Counted from the first letter of the stretch, positions 18,293 to 27,118 are shown. The stretch is 64,000 nucleotides of DNA from Lentzea nigeriaca (GCF_016907955.1 NZ_JAFBCX010000005.1:372001-436000), one strand, 5' to 3'. Numbers and translations: made by a program. Notes: generated by a model from the letters alone, not told the origin.

Positions 18293-18485
18293 TTTCGCTT
18301 GCCCGGGAGGCGTTCACAGGCATCGCGGCGTTATTTCTATTGGGGTCGCAGACGTTCTCGGAAGCCGTTCCGGCATTTCCGGATGGCTTCGCGGAAGCGG
18401 CATTCGTATACCGGTCGACCGCACTCCGCGCGTCTGGGAACGGCTTCCCAAGCGTGTCAGTGCATTCCCGGAGGGGCCCCAGGCA

Positions 18486-18525
18486 CGCGGAAGGCCCCGG
18501 TGTGCGCACACCGGGGCCTTCCGCG
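18486..18525 (-). terminator. Terminator of hupB (perfect 40-bp palindrome)
   Basis: Two 20-nt arms meet at 18505/18506 with no mismatch; the centre is TGTGCGCACA and the arms contain GGAAGGCCCCGG. It lies 43 bp after the hupB stop and is the strongest hairpin in the spacer. No T-tract is present, and it could work in both directions. Confidence 0.8.
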
Positions 18526-18568
18526 TGGTACCGAAGTGACGCAGCCTCCTGCTACGAGGAGGCCCGTC

Positions 18569-19219
18569 TCACTTCTTCTTGGCAGCCGTCTTGCGAGCCG
18601 CGGGCGCCTTGGCGGCCGTGGTCTTCGCGGCGGGCTTGGCCGCAGCCGTGGTCTTGGCGGCAGCGGGCTTCTTGGCGGCGGTCGTCTTCGCGGCCGCCGG
18701 CTTCGCAGCGGTCTTCGTCGCGGTCGCCTTCGCGGGCGCCTTGGCAGCCGTGGTCTTGGCGGCAGCCGTGGTGGTGCGACGGGTCGCGGGCGCCTTGGTG
18801 GCGGCCGCGGCCGTGCGGGTGCGCGTCGTGGTGGCGCGCGTGGTCGCCGCCTTCGTGGCCGGAGCCTTGGCAGCAGCGGGCTTCGCGGCCGCGGCGGCAG
18901 CGGGCTTCGCGGCCGGCTTGGCGGCAACGGCCTTCGGCAGCTTCTTCGCACCGCTGATGACGTCCTTGAACGTCGAGCCGGGGCGGAACGCGGGCACGTT
19001 GGTCTTCTTGACCTTCACGGTCTCACCCGTGCGCGGGTTGCGCGCGGTGCGAGCCGCACGGGCACGCTTCTCGAAGACGCCGAAGCCCGTGATGTTGACC
19101 TTCTCGCCCTTGTTGACGCTACGCACGATCACATCGACGATGCCGTCAACAGCAGCACCCGCGGTCTTCTTGTCTCCCAGGCGCTCGGCGAGCGCCTCGA
19201 TGAGCTGGGCCTTGTTCAC
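18569..19219 (-). CDS. hupB: HU-family nucleoid protein with long basic tail
   Basis: The 216-aa protein has an N-terminal HU domain at residues 1-90 ([54 protein letters not shown]). A low-complexity Lys/Ala/Thr tail of about 120 residues follows ([13 protein letters not shown] repeats), resembling eukaryotic histone H1. It binds and compacts DNA, and in mycobacteria the tail is acetylated and methylated. The GTG start is preceded by GGGAGG. Placement between mutT1 and leuD matches Rv2986c. Confidence 0.96.
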   Translation of the reverse strand: MNKAQLIEALAERLGDKKTAGAAVDGIVDVIVRSVNKGEKVNITGFGVFEKRARAARTARNPRTGETVKVKKTNVPAFRPGSTFKDVISGAKKLPKAVAAKPAAKPAAAAAAKPAAAKAPATKAATTRATTTRTRTAAAATKAPATRRTTTAAAKTTAAKAPAKATATKTAAKPAAAKTTAAKKPAAAKTTAAAKPAAKTTAAKAPAARKTAAKKK

Positions 19220-19272
19220 CTTCAGTCCCTCCCAGGACGCTCACGGCCCAACGACGGGCCGACTAGAACGCA

Positions 19273-19302
19273 ACGGTAGGCCCAAAACGCAAGAAATACC
19301 AA
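19273..19302 (-). promoter_or_regulatory. Candidate hupB promoter
   Basis: Read on the minus strand, TTGGTA (19302-19297), an 18-nt spacer and TACCGT (19278-19273) fit TTGNNA/TANNNT, about 54 nt before the hupB GTG. A 9-bp hairpin (19305-19334) lies just upstream and may be an operator or part of the leuD 3' region. Confidence 0.4.
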
Positions 19303-19363
19303 TCGCCACGCCAAATTTTTCGTTGTGGCGTGGCTAATTGCGCCCCTTCGAGGGACTCCGGGC

Positions 19364-19397
19364 GCCGGATTCACCCCTCTCAAGGGGAGAATCCGGC
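19364..19397 (-). terminator. Terminator of leuCD
   Basis: GCCGGATTCACCCCT (19364-19378) pairs with AGGGGAGAATCCGGC (19383-19397) with one mismatch and a 4-nt loop, 7 bp after the leuD stop codon. Confidence 0.75.
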
Positions 19398-19403
19398 CCC
19401 CTC

Positions 19404-20006
19404 TCAGACCGCCTGAAGCGGATCCGTTGTGGGCAACCAAGTCTGGCGATTGCCCTCGAATGCGCTGATCTCGGCCTCGTGGCGCAGCGTCAAAGCGATG
19501 TCGTCGAGGCCCTCGAGAAGGCGCCAGCGGGTGTAGTCGTCGATCTCGAACGGGGCAACCAAGTCCTTGGCGCGAACGGTCTTGTCGGTGAGGTCCACGG
19601 TGACCGGCGTGCCGGGCTCGGACTCGAGCAGCTTCCACAGCAGCTCGACATCGGACTGGCTGCACTGCGCCGCCACGAGCCCCTGCTTGCCCGCGTTGCC
19701 CCGGAAGATGTCGGCGAACCGGGACGACACGACCACTCGGAAGCCGTAGTCCATCAACGCCCAGACGGCGTGTTCCCGAGAGGATCCGGTGCCGAAGTCG
19801 GGACCGGCCACGAGGACGCTGCCCGCCTTGAAGGGCTCCTGGTTGAGGATGAAGTGCTCGTCACCGCGCCAGGCGGCGAAGAGCCCGTCCTCGAACCCGC
19901 TGCGGGTCACGCGCTTGAGGTAGACGGCCGGGATGATCTGGTCGGTGTCCACGTTGGACCTGCGCAGCGGCACACCGACGCCCGTGTGGGTGGTGAAGGC
20001 TTCCAT
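19404..20006 (-). CDS. leuD: 3-isopropylmalate dehydratase small subunit
   Basis: LeuD pairs with LeuC to isomerise 2- to 3-isopropylmalate in leucine synthesis, and the same pair can act on citramalate in the cimA route to isoleucine. The 200-aa protein has the swivelling-domain motifs [32 protein letters not shown] and [22 protein letters not shown]. It starts 4 bp after the leuC stop. Confidence 0.96.
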   Translation of the reverse strand: MEAFTTHTGVGVPLRRSNVDTDQIIPAVYLKRVTRSGFEDGLFAAWRGDEHFILNQEPFKAGSVLVAGPDFGTGSSREHAVWALMDYGFRVVVSSRFADIFRGNAGKQGLVAAQCSQSDVELLWKLLESEPGTPVTVDLTDKTVRAKDLVAPFEIDDYTRWRLLEGLDDIALTLRHEAEISAFEGNRQTWLPTTDPLQAV

Positions 20007-20010
20007 TGCT

Positions 20011-21417
20011 TCAGTTCTCCAGGTCTGCGGGGGCCGACAGGGTGCCGCGCACGGCCGTGGCGGCGGCGACGAGCGGTGAGACGAGGTGCGTCCGGCCGCC
20101 CTTGCCCTGCCTGCCCTCGAAGTTGCGGTTGGAGGTCGAGGCGCTGCGCTCGCCGGGCTTGAGCTGATCCGGGTTCATCCCAAGGCACATCGAGCAGCCC
20201 GCCTGGCGCCACTCGGCGCCCGCGTCGAGGAAGACCTTGTCCAGGCCCTCTTCCTCGGCCTGCTTGCGCACCCGCATCGAACCGGGGACGACCAGCATCC
20301 GTACTCCTGAAGCGACGTGCTTGCCCTTCAGCACGTCCGCGGCGGCCCGCAGGTCCTCGATGCGCCCGTTCGTGCACGAGCCGAGGAAGACGGTGTCCAC
20401 GCGGATGTCGCGCAGCGGCGTGCCCGGCTCCAGGCCCATGTACGTCAGCGCCTTCTCGGCGGCCACGCGCTCGTTCTCGTCCACGATCTGCTCGGGGTCG
20501 GGAACGCTCGCGCCGAGCGGCAGACCCTGCCCGGGGTTCGTGCCCCACGTGACGAACGGCGTCAGTTCGTCGGCGTCGATGTGAACTTCCGCATCGAAAG
20601 TCGCGTCGTCGTCGGTGCGCAGCGTCTTCCAGTACTCGACTGCCGCGTCCCAGTCCGTGCCGGACGGTGCGTGCGGACGGCCCTTGATGTAGTCGAAAGT
20701 CGTCTCGTCCGGTGCGATCATGCCGGCGCGGGCACCCGCCTCGATCGACATGTTGCAGACCGTCATGCGCGCCTCCATCGAGAGTTTCTCGATGGCGCGG
20801 CCGCGGTACTCGAGCACATAGCCCTGTCCGCCACCGGTTCCGATCTTCGCGATGACCGCGAGAATGATGTCCTTGGCCGTGACACCGGGCCTGAGCTCGC
20901 CGTCGACGTTGATGGCCATCGTCTTGAACGGACGCAGCGGCAACGTCTGCGTCGCCATCACGTGCTCCACCTCGGACGTGCCGATGCCGAACGCCAGCGC
21001 GCCGAACGCACCGTGCGTGGACGTGTGGCTGTCGCCGCACACAACGGTCATGCCGGGCTGCGTCAGGCCGAGCTGCGGGCCCACCACGTGGACGATGCCC
21101 TGCTCCAGATCACCCATCGGGTGCAGCCGCACACCGAACTCCGCGCAGTTGCGGCGAAGCGTCTCGACCTGCGTGCGCGACACGGGGTCCGCGATGGGCT
21201 TGTCGATGTCGACGGTGGGGACGTTGTGGTCCTCGGTGGCGATCGTCAGGTCGGGCCTGCGGAGCTTGCGGTTGGCAAGACGCAGCCCGTCGAACGCCTG
21301 AGGGCTGGTGACTTCGTGCAGCAGATGGAGGTCGATGTAGAGGAGGTCCGGCTCCGCACCACTGCCGTGGCGCACAACGTGTGCCTCCCACACCTTCTCC
21401 GCGAGCGTGCGGCTCAT
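20011..21417 (-). CDS. leuC: 3-isopropylmalate dehydratase large subunit
   Basis: The 468-aa aconitase-family protein has the three [4Fe-4S] cysteines in [15 protein letters not shown] and [12 protein letters not shown], plus [21 protein letters not shown] and [23 protein letters not shown] 21417 ([13 protein letters not shown]) has GGGAG 8 nt upstream; the frame's earlier GTG at 21432 is less likely. It forms an operon with leuD and is divergent from an IclR regulator, the NdgR/LtbR arrangement known from Streptomyces and Corynebacterium. Confidence 0.96.
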   Translation of the reverse strand: MSRTLAEKVWEAHVVRHGSGAEPDLLYIDLHLLHEVTSPQAFDGLRLANRKLRRPDLTIATEDHNVPTVDIDKPIADPVSRTQVETLRRNCAEFGVRLHPMGDLEQGIVHVVGPQLGLTQPGMTVVCGDSHTSTHGAFGALAFGIGTSEVEHVMATQTLPLRPFKTMAINVDGELRPGVTAKDIILAVIAKIGTGGGQGYVLEYRGRAIEKLSMEARMTVCNMSIEAGARAGMIAPDETTFDYIKGRPHAPSGTDWDAAVEYWKTLRTDDDATFDAEVHIDADELTPFVTWGTNPGQGLPLGASVPDPEQIVDENERVAAEKALTYMGLEPGTPLRDIRVDTVFLGSCTNGRIEDLRAAADVLKGKHVASGVRMLVVPGSMRVRKQAEEEGLDKVFLDAGAEWRQAGCSMCLGMNPDQLKPGERSASTSNRNFEGRQGKGGRTHLVSPLVAAATAVRGTLSAPADLEN

Positions 21418-21431
21418 CGCGACATCTCCCA

Positions 21432-21478
21432 CATTATGGACGCGCCGACAGATCTGGACTTCTCACTGTCTGGGAAGT
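21432..21478. promoter_or_regulatory. leuC-iclR divergent control region
   Basis: On the minus strand CATAAT (21437-21432) is a possible -10 for leuC. ACTTC (21458-21462) and GAAGT (21474-21478) form an 11-nt-spaced inverted repeat about 13 bp before the iclR GTG. IclR-type NdgR/LtbR binds this spacer in relatives. The operator call is inferred from position. Confidence 0.35.
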
Positions 21479-21490
21479 TAGTATCGGCTT

Positions 21491-22192
21491 GTGGGACAGC
21501 ATAGCGGGATCGGCGTCCTGGACAAGGCAGTGGCCGTGTTGAACGCCGTAGCAAAAGATCCTTGTGGCCTGGCCGAGTTGTGCAACCGCACCGGCCTGCC
21601 GCGAGCGACCGCGCACCGCCTGGCCGTGGGCCTGGAGGTGCACCGGTTGCTGCGCCGCGGCTCCGACGGCCGCTGGCGCCCTGGCGCGGCCCTGGCGGAA
21701 CTGGCGGGCGGGGCGACGGACCCGTTGCTCGACGCCGCCTCCTCCGTGCTGCCCAGGTTGCGCGACATCACAGGCGAGAGCGTGCAGCTGTACCGCCGCG
21801 ACGGCATGCAACGCGTCTGCGTCTCCGCCGCCGAACCCCCGTCAGGCTTGCGCGACACCGTTCCCATCGGCGCCCGCCTGCCAATGACGGCCGGCTCGGG
21901 CGCCAAGGTCCTTGCCGCCTGGGCAGACCCAGGCACCCAACGCGCCGTCCTGGCCGACGCCGTCTACGGCGAACGCACGCTCCTTGAGGTCCGCCGCCGC
22001 GGCTGGGCACAAAGCGTCGCCGAACGGGAACCAGGCGTGGCCTCCGTCTCGGCCCCGGTCCGCGACAGCTCCGGCGCCGTGGTGGCCGCAGTCTCGGTAA
22101 GCGGCCCCATCGACCGCATGGGCCGCCGCCCAGGCGCCCGCTGGGCAGCCGACCTCCTGGCAGCAGCTGAGGCCCTGCAAAGCCGCATCTGA
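21491..22192 (+). CDS. IclR-family regulator (NdgR/LtbR-like) of leucine genes
   Basis: The 233-aa protein has a winged helix (residues 5-65, GVLDKAVAVLNAVAK, LAELCNRTGLPRATAHRLAVGLEVHRLL) and the IclR effector domain (LRDITGESVQLYRRDGMQRVCVSA, ARLPMTAGSGAKVLAAW, GVASVSAPVRDSSGAVVAAVSVSGP). Orthologues next to leuCD repress or activate leucine and other amino-acid genes. A hairpin terminator follows 12 bp after the stop. Confidence 0.92.
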   Translation: MGQHSGIGVLDKAVAVLNAVAKDPCGLAELCNRTGLPRATAHRLAVGLEVHRLLRRGSDGRWRPGAALAELAGGATDPLLDAASSVLPRLRDITGESVQLYRRDGMQRVCVSAAEPPSGLRDTVPIGARLPMTAGSGAKVLAAWADPGTQRAVLADAVYGERTLLEVRRRGWAQSVAEREPGVASVSAPVRDSSGAVVAAVSVSGPIDRMGRRPGARWAADLLAAAEALQSRI

Positions 22193-22204
22193 GGCCCACC
22201 AACA

Positions 22205-22234
22205 CGGCCGCTCTTCCCACGGGAAGGGCGGCCG
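22205..22234 (+). terminator. Terminator of the IclR gene
   Basis: CGGCCGCTCTTCCC (22205-22218) pairs with GGGAAGGGCGGCCG (22221-22234) with one G-U pair and a 2-nt loop. The 300 bp beyond it contain no gene that I can support. Confidence 0.7.
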
Positions 22235-22574
22235 TCGCCGTGGGGACGGGGCGCGGTGCTCCAGCCTTTGAGAGGCGAGGAAGCGATGTGCTGGAGCCCC
22301 GCGTCGGGATGTTGGGCAGCGTGCCGGAGGGTGAACGATCGACAACGAGGCGGGCTCGCAAGGCACTCTGGTCATCCCGACCAACGGAGTTCCCTCCGGC
22401 CGCAGTGGTCAGCATCACCGCCGCCCAGGAACTTCCGACCAACACCCCGACGACCTACACCAACGTCGCCACCTGATCGCCTTCACCCCAGAACCAAACT
22501 CGCCGGACTTGCATGCCGAGGAGTTCCAATCCAAAAAAGGCCGAACCCCTAAACCGCCTCTAACCCCTCAAAGG

Positions 22575-22698
22575 TGGCGAGCGAAGCGCAGCCCAGCCTT
22601 ACCCACGTTGTTTGGGGGGCGAGCGAAGCGAGGCCCACTTCCAAGTTGGCGAGCGAAGCGAAGCCCCCAAACCCAAGATGGCGAGCGAAGCGAAGCCC
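22575..22698. repeat. Four direct repeats of GGCGAGCGAAGCG
   Basis: Copies start at about 22576, 22618, 22648 and 22680, each followed by an A/G/C-variant of AAGCCC. Spacings of 42, 30 and 32 bp and degenerate spacers argue against CRISPR. Such GAGCGAAGCGA words are seen in intergenic DNA of some actinobacteria. The 645-bp spacer (22193-22837) otherwise holds only terminators and the hairpin cluster next to it. Confidence 0.75.
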
Positions 22699-22730
22699 AC
22701 ACAACACAAATCGTGAAACCTACGGGGGTC

Positions 22731-22778
22731 CGGGGGGCGAAGCCCCGCCGGCTGGGGGTCTGGGGGCTCGGCCCCCAG
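22731..22778. repeat. G-tract REP-like hairpin pair
   Basis: CGGGGGGCGAAGCCCCGCCGG (22731-22751, inner GGGGC-GAA-GCCCC) and CTGGGGGCTCGGCCCCCAG (22760-22778, 7-bp stem, loop CTCGG) lie in tandem, separated by GGGGGTCTG-type sequence. This looks like a repetitive extragenic palindrome downstream of the tRNA pair. Confidence 0.6.
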
Positions 22779-22792
22779 AAGACAAATGCGAA

Positions 22793-22827
22793 AGAGGCCT
22801 GCGAGCGCTGTGTGCTCGCAGGCCTCT
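22793..22827 (-). terminator. Terminator of the tRNA-Gln/tRNA-Glu unit
   Basis: AGAGGCCTGCGAGC (22793-22806) pairs perfectly with GCTCGCAGGCCTCT (22814-22827) around a 7-nt loop. On the minus strand it is followed by TTCGCATTTG. It begins 11 nt after the 3' end of tRNA-Glu. Confidence 0.85.
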
Positions 22828-22837
22828 GCCACCTCTG

Positions 22838-22910
22838 TAGCCCCGAAGGGATTCGAACCCTCGCTACCGCCTTGAGAGGGCGGCGTCCTAGGCCGCTAGA
22901 CGACGGGGCC
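22838..22910 (-). tRNA. tRNA-Glu (anticodon CUC)
   Basis: The 73-nt cloverleaf has acceptor GGCCCCG/CGGGGCT (one G-U), a D-loop with AGCGGCCTAGGA, anticodon stem CCGCC/GGCGG with loop CTCTCAA (anticodon CUC at 22876-22874) and T-loop GGTTCGAATCC. CCA is not encoded. It is the distal gene of a pair with tRNA-Gln, matching the tRNAs near gltX in mycobacteria. Confidence 0.95.
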
Positions 22911-23038
22911 CTAGAACTTCTTGCTGGCGTGAACCTTATCAGATCGCTCTGTCCGGTCCAAATCCGGCTATTCAGTTCTTGTTCTTGCTTTTCTAGCCAG
23001 CTCCGGAAGCTTACCTCACGGTAGTTCTTCCGTAGCAG

Positions 23039-23110
23039 CTGGGGTACCAGGACTCGAACCTAGACTAACTGAACCAGAATCAGTCGTGCTGCCAATTACA
23101 CCATACCCCA
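23039..23110 (-). tRNA. tRNA-Gln (anticodon CUG)
   Basis: The 72-nt cloverleaf has acceptor TGGGGTA/TACCCCA with discriminator G, anticodon stem ACTGA/TCAGT with loop TTCTGGT (CUG) and T-arm AGGTTCGAGTCCT. CCA is not encoded. It is followed by tRNA-Glu 128 bp downstream; no gene lies between them. Confidence 0.95.
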
Positions 23111-23207
23111 TTGGCTTTCACGATCGACTTCGGTTCTCCGCCGGAGTTCCGAGCCCCTCGTTGCTGCCGGGAGAAATACTAGACCAAGCCCCCGCCAGAA
23201 GTGAAAT

Positions 23208-23245
23208 CGGCCCCCACCTGCAGGCAAACGTGCAGGTGGGGGCCG
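23208..23245 (-). terminator. Terminator of the HAD hydrolase gene
   Basis: CGGCCCCCACCTGCA (23208-23222) pairs perfectly with TGCAGGTGGGGGCCG (23231-23245), loop GGCAAACG. It is 15 bp after the stop, with GATTTCACTTCT following on the minus strand. Confidence 0.85.
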
Positions 23246-23260
23246 GTCTCGAGGGTGAAC

Positions 23261-23998
23261 TCAGGCGGTGGCCGCGGACAGCTCGCACACGAGGAGCTCG
23301 GGCAGTTCCGCCAACGTCGTGATCGACGACAGACCGGCGGGCAGTGTGCCGCCGGTCGGACCGGTCCGGTTGATCCAGACGCCGTGCATGCCCGCGTCGC
23401 GGGCGCCGATGGCGTCGGCGTGCAGGCGGTCTCCAACGTGGACCGTGTCGCCGGGCGGGACGCCCAGGGCCAGGCACGCCGTGTGGAAGATCACGCGGTC
23501 TGGCTTGGCGCAGCCCACCTCGCCGGCGATCAGGACGGCGTCGAAGTACGGCGAGAGGCCGAGCTGGGCGATCTTCACGCGCTGATGGCGGCCGGAGGCG
23601 TTGCTGATCGCGGCGATCGGGAGGCCCGTGGCGCGCAGCCAGTCGAGCATCGGGATCACGTCGGGGAAGAGGCACCAACCCGCGGAGAGGACTTCTTGGC
23701 GGGCCAGCTCGCGGCGGGTGGCTTCCTCCAGGGTCAGCTCCTCGCCGAGTGCGGCGAAGAAGGCTTGGGTGCGGATGTTGCGCATCGACTCGTACTGGAG
23801 CTCACCGGCTAGCTGACGGGACACGTGGTCGTCGGTGATTCGCTGCCACAACGACCAGGCGTCGGCGTTACCGACCATCGAGGCCAACGCGGCGCGCGAT
23901 GACGTGCTGTAGTCGACAAGTGTGTCGTCGACGTCCAGGCACACAGCGCGGATCTCGCCGGTTCTCTTACGCGTGAAAGTCGGGGACGCAGTTGTCAC
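23261..23998 (-). CDS. HAD-superfamily hydrolase
   Basis: The 245-aa protein has HAD motif I CLDVDDTLVDY (nucleophile Asp), motif II AISNASG, motif III lysine in GCAKPDRVIF and motif IV HVGDRLHADAIGARDAG. It has a helical cap of subclass I. It most likely dephosphorylates a small metabolite; the substrate is unknown. The GTG start has no clear ribosome-binding site. Confidence 0.9.
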   Translation of the reverse strand: MTTASPTFTRKRTGEIRAVCLDVDDTLVDYSTSSRAALASMVGNADAWSLWQRITDDHVSRQLAGELQYESMRNIRTQAFFAALGEELTLEEATRRELARQEVLSAGWCLFPDVIPMLDWLRATGLPIAAISNASGRHQRVKIAQLGLSPYFDAVLIAGEVGCAKPDRVIFHTACLALGVPPGDTVHVGDRLHADAIGARDAGMHGVWINRTGPTGGTLPAGLSSITTLAELPELLVCELSAATA

Positions 23999-24310
23999 CC
24001 CGGAAGGTTAGGTGCGGGGAGGCCTCGTCCGATTCGGCTAACGAGGTGATTCCTATAGGTCCTTGCACGATCAAGAAGACCTTGAGGCCCCGAACGAACC
24101 AGTCAGACTCCTCCGGGCGCCAGATGCAATCGCCCGGTCGAGTGTTGTTCGGCTACCTGACCGTCTCAGGCCCGGCAGGCGGTTCCGCGGGCGCGACACC
24201 CTAGCTCGCACCAGGACATTTCGCAGCGGTCGCAATCGTTTTGGGGCCTGGGTTCCCAGACTGTCCACAGTGGACTGTGCGCGTGCGACCCAGACCACTC
24301 GGAACTCGGC

Positions 24311-24339
24311 TTGACGCACAAGGCGATCAGGAGCATGCT
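24311..24339 (+). promoter_or_regulatory. Candidate promoter of the FAD monooxygenase gene
   Basis: TTGACG (24311-24316), a 17-nt spacer and CATGCT (24334-24339) precede the gene by about 40 bp. The rest of the 24001-24310 spacer shows no gene, but a perfect GTCCACAGTGGAC palindrome lies at 24263-24275. Confidence 0.45.
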
Positions 24340-24346
24340 GAGTTTA

Positions 24347-24362
24347 TTCAACAGCGGTTGAA
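24347..24362. promoter_or_regulatory. Operator-like palindrome TTCAAC-N4-GTTGAA
   Basis: TTCAAC and GTTGAA flank AGCG immediately downstream of the -10 box and 14 bp before the start codon. The layout is that of a TetR/MarR repressor site overlapping the 5' UTR. No such repressor gene is adjacent, so it would have to act in trans. Confidence 0.45.
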
Positions 24363-24376
24363 ATGAGGGGATGGAG

Positions 24377-25633
24377 ATGGAGAGAACGACCTGCCTCGTC
24401 GTCGGCGGCGGACCCGCCGGGATGGTGCTGGGGCTGCTGCTGGCGCGGGGAGGCGTCGAGGTCACGGTGCTGGAGAAGCACGCGGACTTCCTGCGCGACT
24501 TCCGCGGCGACACGGTGCACGCGTCGACGCTCACGCTCATGGACGAACTGGGGCTGGGGCCCGCGTTCGAGCAGGTGCCGCACCAGGACGTGACGAAGCT
24601 CGAAGCGCTGCTCGACGGCGGCGCGAAGGCCACGATCGCCGATCTGGCAAGACTTCCCGGCCCGAACAAGCGCATCGCGATGGTGCCGCAGTGGGACTTC
24701 CTCGACCTGCTGGCGGACGCGGGCAAGCTCGAACCGTCGTTCACGCTGCGGATGAACACCGAGGTCACCGCGATCACCAAGAGCGGCAACAGGGTCACCG
24801 GTGTGAAGTACCGCGACCGCGTGGACGGGCACGAGGGCGAGATCGCGGCGGACCTCGTCGTCGCCGCGGACGGGCGGAGCTCGATCCTGCGCGACGCCGT
24901 GGACCTGCCGGTCTACCGGTTCGGCGCGCCGATGGACGTGTGGTGGTTCCGCTTGCCCCGCAACGAAAGCGACCCGGTCGCGGGCGGCGGCGGACGGTTC
25001 AGCGCCGGCAGCGCGATGGTGCTCATCCCTCGCGGCGAGTACTTCCAGTGCGCGTTCCTGATCCGCAAGGGCACGGACCAGAAGCTGCGCGCAGAAGGCG
25101 TCGAGAAGTTCCGTGAGCGCGTGGTCACGCTCGTCCCGTGGCTCGCGGACCGCGTGGACCACATCAAGAGCATCGACGATGCGAAGCTGCTCGACGTGAA
25201 GCTGGACCGGTTGCGGCAGTGGCATGTCGACGGACTGCTGTGCATCGGTGACGCGGCGCACGCGATGTCACCGGTCGGCGGCGTGGGCATCAACCTCGCC
25301 GTGCAGGACGCGGTCGCGGCGGCCAGGCTGCTCGCGAAGCCGTTGCGGCAGGGCACGGTCACGAGCGCGACGCTCGCGAAGGTGCGCAGGCGCCGCCTGT
25401 TCCCGACCGTGGTGATCCAGACCCTGCAGCGGGTGATCCACCGGCTGTTCCTCGGCCGCCGGCTGAACAGCACCGAGACGGTGTCGAACACCGGCATGCC
25501 GGTGGCGCTCAAGCTCGCGCAGCGGTTCCCGTTCCTGCAGGCGATCCCGGCCTACGTGATCGCGATCGGCCCGCGCCCGGAGCACGCGCCGGAGTTCGCC
25601 CGCAGGAAGCCGCAGACCATCGTCAGGTCGTGA
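24377..25633 (+). CDS. FAD-dependent aromatic-type monooxygenase/oxidoreductase
   Basis: The 418-aa protein is of the FAD_binding_3 (p-hydroxybenzoate hydroxylase-like) group. The ADP-binding fold is TCLVVGGGPAGMVLGLLLARGG, the DG motif is VVAADGRSSILRDA and the GD motif is LLCIGDAAHAMSPVGGVGINLAVQDA. It probably hydroxylates an aromatic or polyketide-like substrate with NAD(P)H and O2. ATG 24377 has GAGGGG 6 nt upstream and is preferred over ATG 24371. The 3' end overlaps the convergent response-regulator gene by 11 bp. Confidence 0.88.
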   Translation: MERTTCLVVGGGPAGMVLGLLLARGGVEVTVLEKHADFLRDFRGDTVHASTLTLMDELGLGPAFEQVPHQDVTKLEALLDGGAKATIADLARLPGPNKRIAMVPQWDFLDLLADAGKLEPSFTLRMNTEVTAITKSGNRVTGVKYRDRVDGHEGEIAADLVVAADGRSSILRDAVDLPVYRFGAPMDVWWFRLPRNESDPVAGGGGRFSAGSAMVLIPRGEYFQCAFLIRKGTDQKLRAEGVEKFRERVVTLVPWLADRVDHIKSIDDAKLLDVKLDRLRQWHVDGLLCIGDAAHAMSPVGGVGINLAVQDAVAAARLLAKPLRQGTVTSATLAKVRRRRLFPTVVIQTLQRVIHRLFLGRRLNSTETVSNTGMPVALKLAQRFPFLQAIPAYVIAIGPRPEHAPEFARRKPQTIVRS

Positions 25634-26282
25634 CGAAGGCCTCGGAGGATTCGCCGAGCACCATCGCGACGGCGTGGGCGCGGTCCCGTGCGCCCAGCTT
25701 GCGCAGGATCGCCTTCACGTGGGTCTTCACGGTGTCGTTGCTGATGAAGAGCCGCTGGGCGATGCGCGCGTTGTCCATGCCCTTCGCCATCTCGGCCAGC
25801 ACGTCGAACTCGCGTGCCGACAGCTGGGCGAGCGAGGCGGGCGGCGGCATCCGCGCCGGCAGGCGGGCGAGCGACCCCAGCCGTGCGTCGATCGTGGCGG
25901 GAGCACCCCGCACGGCGGCCGCGATCAGCGGTAACAGCTCGGCCACGGGCGAGGTTTTGAGCAGGTAGGCCACCGCGCCGGCGTCGAGCGCGGCCTGGGC
26001 CCAGCTCGGACTGTCCGCATTGGACAGCACTACGACACGGGCGCTCGGCCGGAACTGCGCGGTGTCCCGCACGGTGCGCAGCGGCCCGGCGCCCGGCACG
26101 TCGAAGTCCGTGACGACCAGGTCCACCAGGACGCTGCGCAGACAGCGCGCAGCGTCGGCAACGGTGTGGGCGATACCCACAACGCGGAAGCAATGAGTGC
26201 GGTGCAGTGAGATCCGCAGCCCCTCGGTGATGAGCTGGGAACCGTCGACCAACAGCACACGGGTGGACGCCAGGTCCGTCAT
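25623..26282 (-). CDS. NarL/LuxR-type response regulator (orphan)
   Basis: The 219-aa protein has a receiver domain (residues 8-125; phospho-acceptor Asp59 in LVVTDFDVPGAG, Lys in YLLKTSP) and a LuxR helix-turn-helix (LSAREFDVLAEMAKGMDNARIAQRLFISNDTVKTHVKAILRKLG split over residues 155-198). The acidic pocket reads LLVDGSQ, so only one of the usual two acidic residues is present, and no histidine kinase is nearby. Phosphorylation-independent or atypical signalling is possible. Confidence 0.88.
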   Translation of the reverse strand: MTDLASTRVLLVDGSQLITEGLRISLHRTHCFRVVGIAHTVADAARCLRSVLVDLVVTDFDVPGAGPLRTVRDTAQFRPSARVVVLSNADSPSWAQAALDAGAVAYLLKTSPVAELLPLIAAAVRGAPATIDARLGSLARLPARMPPPASLAQLSAREFDVLAEMAKGMDNARIAQRLFISNDTVKTHVKAILRKLGARDRAHAVAMVLGESSEAFVTT

Positions 26283-26349
26283 GACACCGGGAAGTTACTA
26301 GCGGGTACCCAGGTGCGTAACCTGCCGGGCGCCGGATTGCTCCGTACGG

Positions 26350-27108
26350 CTACCTATTTGCGACCGGATTGGTGAGCGTGCCAAGGCCATCCACAGTCAC
26401 CGAAACCGTCTGTCCGGCCTTCATCGGCCCGACACCGGCCGGCGTTCCGGTCAGGATCACGTCGCCGGGAAGCAGCGTCATGATCCCGGAGACGTACTCG
26501 ATGAGCGACGGAATGTCGTGCACCATCAACGAAGTACGGCCGTCCTGCTTGACCTCGCCGTCGAGCTCGGTGACGACGCGGACGTCGGAGGGGTCGAACT
26601 CCGTCTCGATGAACGGCCCCATCGGGCAGAACGTGTCGAAGCCCTTGGCACGCGTGAACTGCACGTCCTTCTTCTGCAGGTCGCGCGCGGTGACATCGTT
26701 GGCGATGGTGTATCCCATCACGACGCTCATCGCCTTGGCCTTCGTGACGTCGCGGCACGGCTGACCGATGATGACGGCCAGCTCGCCCTCGAAGTCCACG
26801 CGCTCGGAAGCCGCCGGGATCTTGATCTCGACGTTCGGGCCGACCACCGAGGTGTTGGGCTTGAGGAAGACCAACGGCTCGGCGGGCACCTCGTTACCGA
26901 GCTCGGCCGCGTGGTCGGCGTAGTTGCGGCCGATGCCGATGATTTTGGTCGGCAGGATCGGCGCCAGCAGCCTGACGTCGGCCAACGGCCACTTGCGGCC
27001 GGTGAAGGTAGGTGTGCCGAAGGGGTGTTCGGCGATCTCCGCGGCCTCTTCGCCGTGAACGGCGACAAAAGCCACGCCTTGAGGATGAGCGATTCGGGCT
27101 ATACGCAC
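26350..27108 (-). CDS. Fumarylacetoacetate hydrolase-family protein
   Basis: The 252-aa protein has the FAH-fold metal site: [64 protein letters not shown] and [13 protein letters not shown]. Family members include acylpyruvases, oxaloacetate decarboxylases and HHDD isomerases, so the substrate is open. The GTG start has AAGGTG upstream, 10 bp after the cimA stop, indicating an operon. The M. tuberculosis counterpart Rv2993c has the same neighbourhood. Confidence 0.9.
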   Translation of the reverse strand: MRIARIAHPQGVAFVAVHGEEAAEIAEHPFGTPTFTGRKWPLADVRLLAPILPTKIIGIGRNYADHAAELGNEVPAEPLVFLKPNTSVVGPNVEIKIPAASERVDFEGELAVIIGQPCRDVTKAKAMSVVMGYTIANDVTARDLQKKDVQFTRAKGFDTFCPMGPFIETEFDPSDVRVVTELDGEVKQDGRTSLMVHDIPSLIEYVSGIMTLLPGDVILTGTPAGVGPMKAGQTVSVTVDGLGTLTNPVANR

Positions 27109-27118
27109 GTACTACACC

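Noticed and set aside
22240..22476. A 78-codon plus-strand frame in the IclR-tRNA spacer
   Set aside because: No ribosome-binding site, no motif, and equally open frames exist on the other strand; not supportable as a gene.
22575..22698. Possible CRISPR array
   Set aside because: Repeat unit of about 13 bp, spacers of 17-29 bp with partial similarity, only four units and no cas genes in the window.
22509..23024. A 171-codon plus-strand frame across the repeat cluster and tRNA-Glu
   Set aside because: It translates the GGCGAGCGAAGCG repeats and the antisense of the tRNA; repeated RAKRSP words are a repeat artefact.
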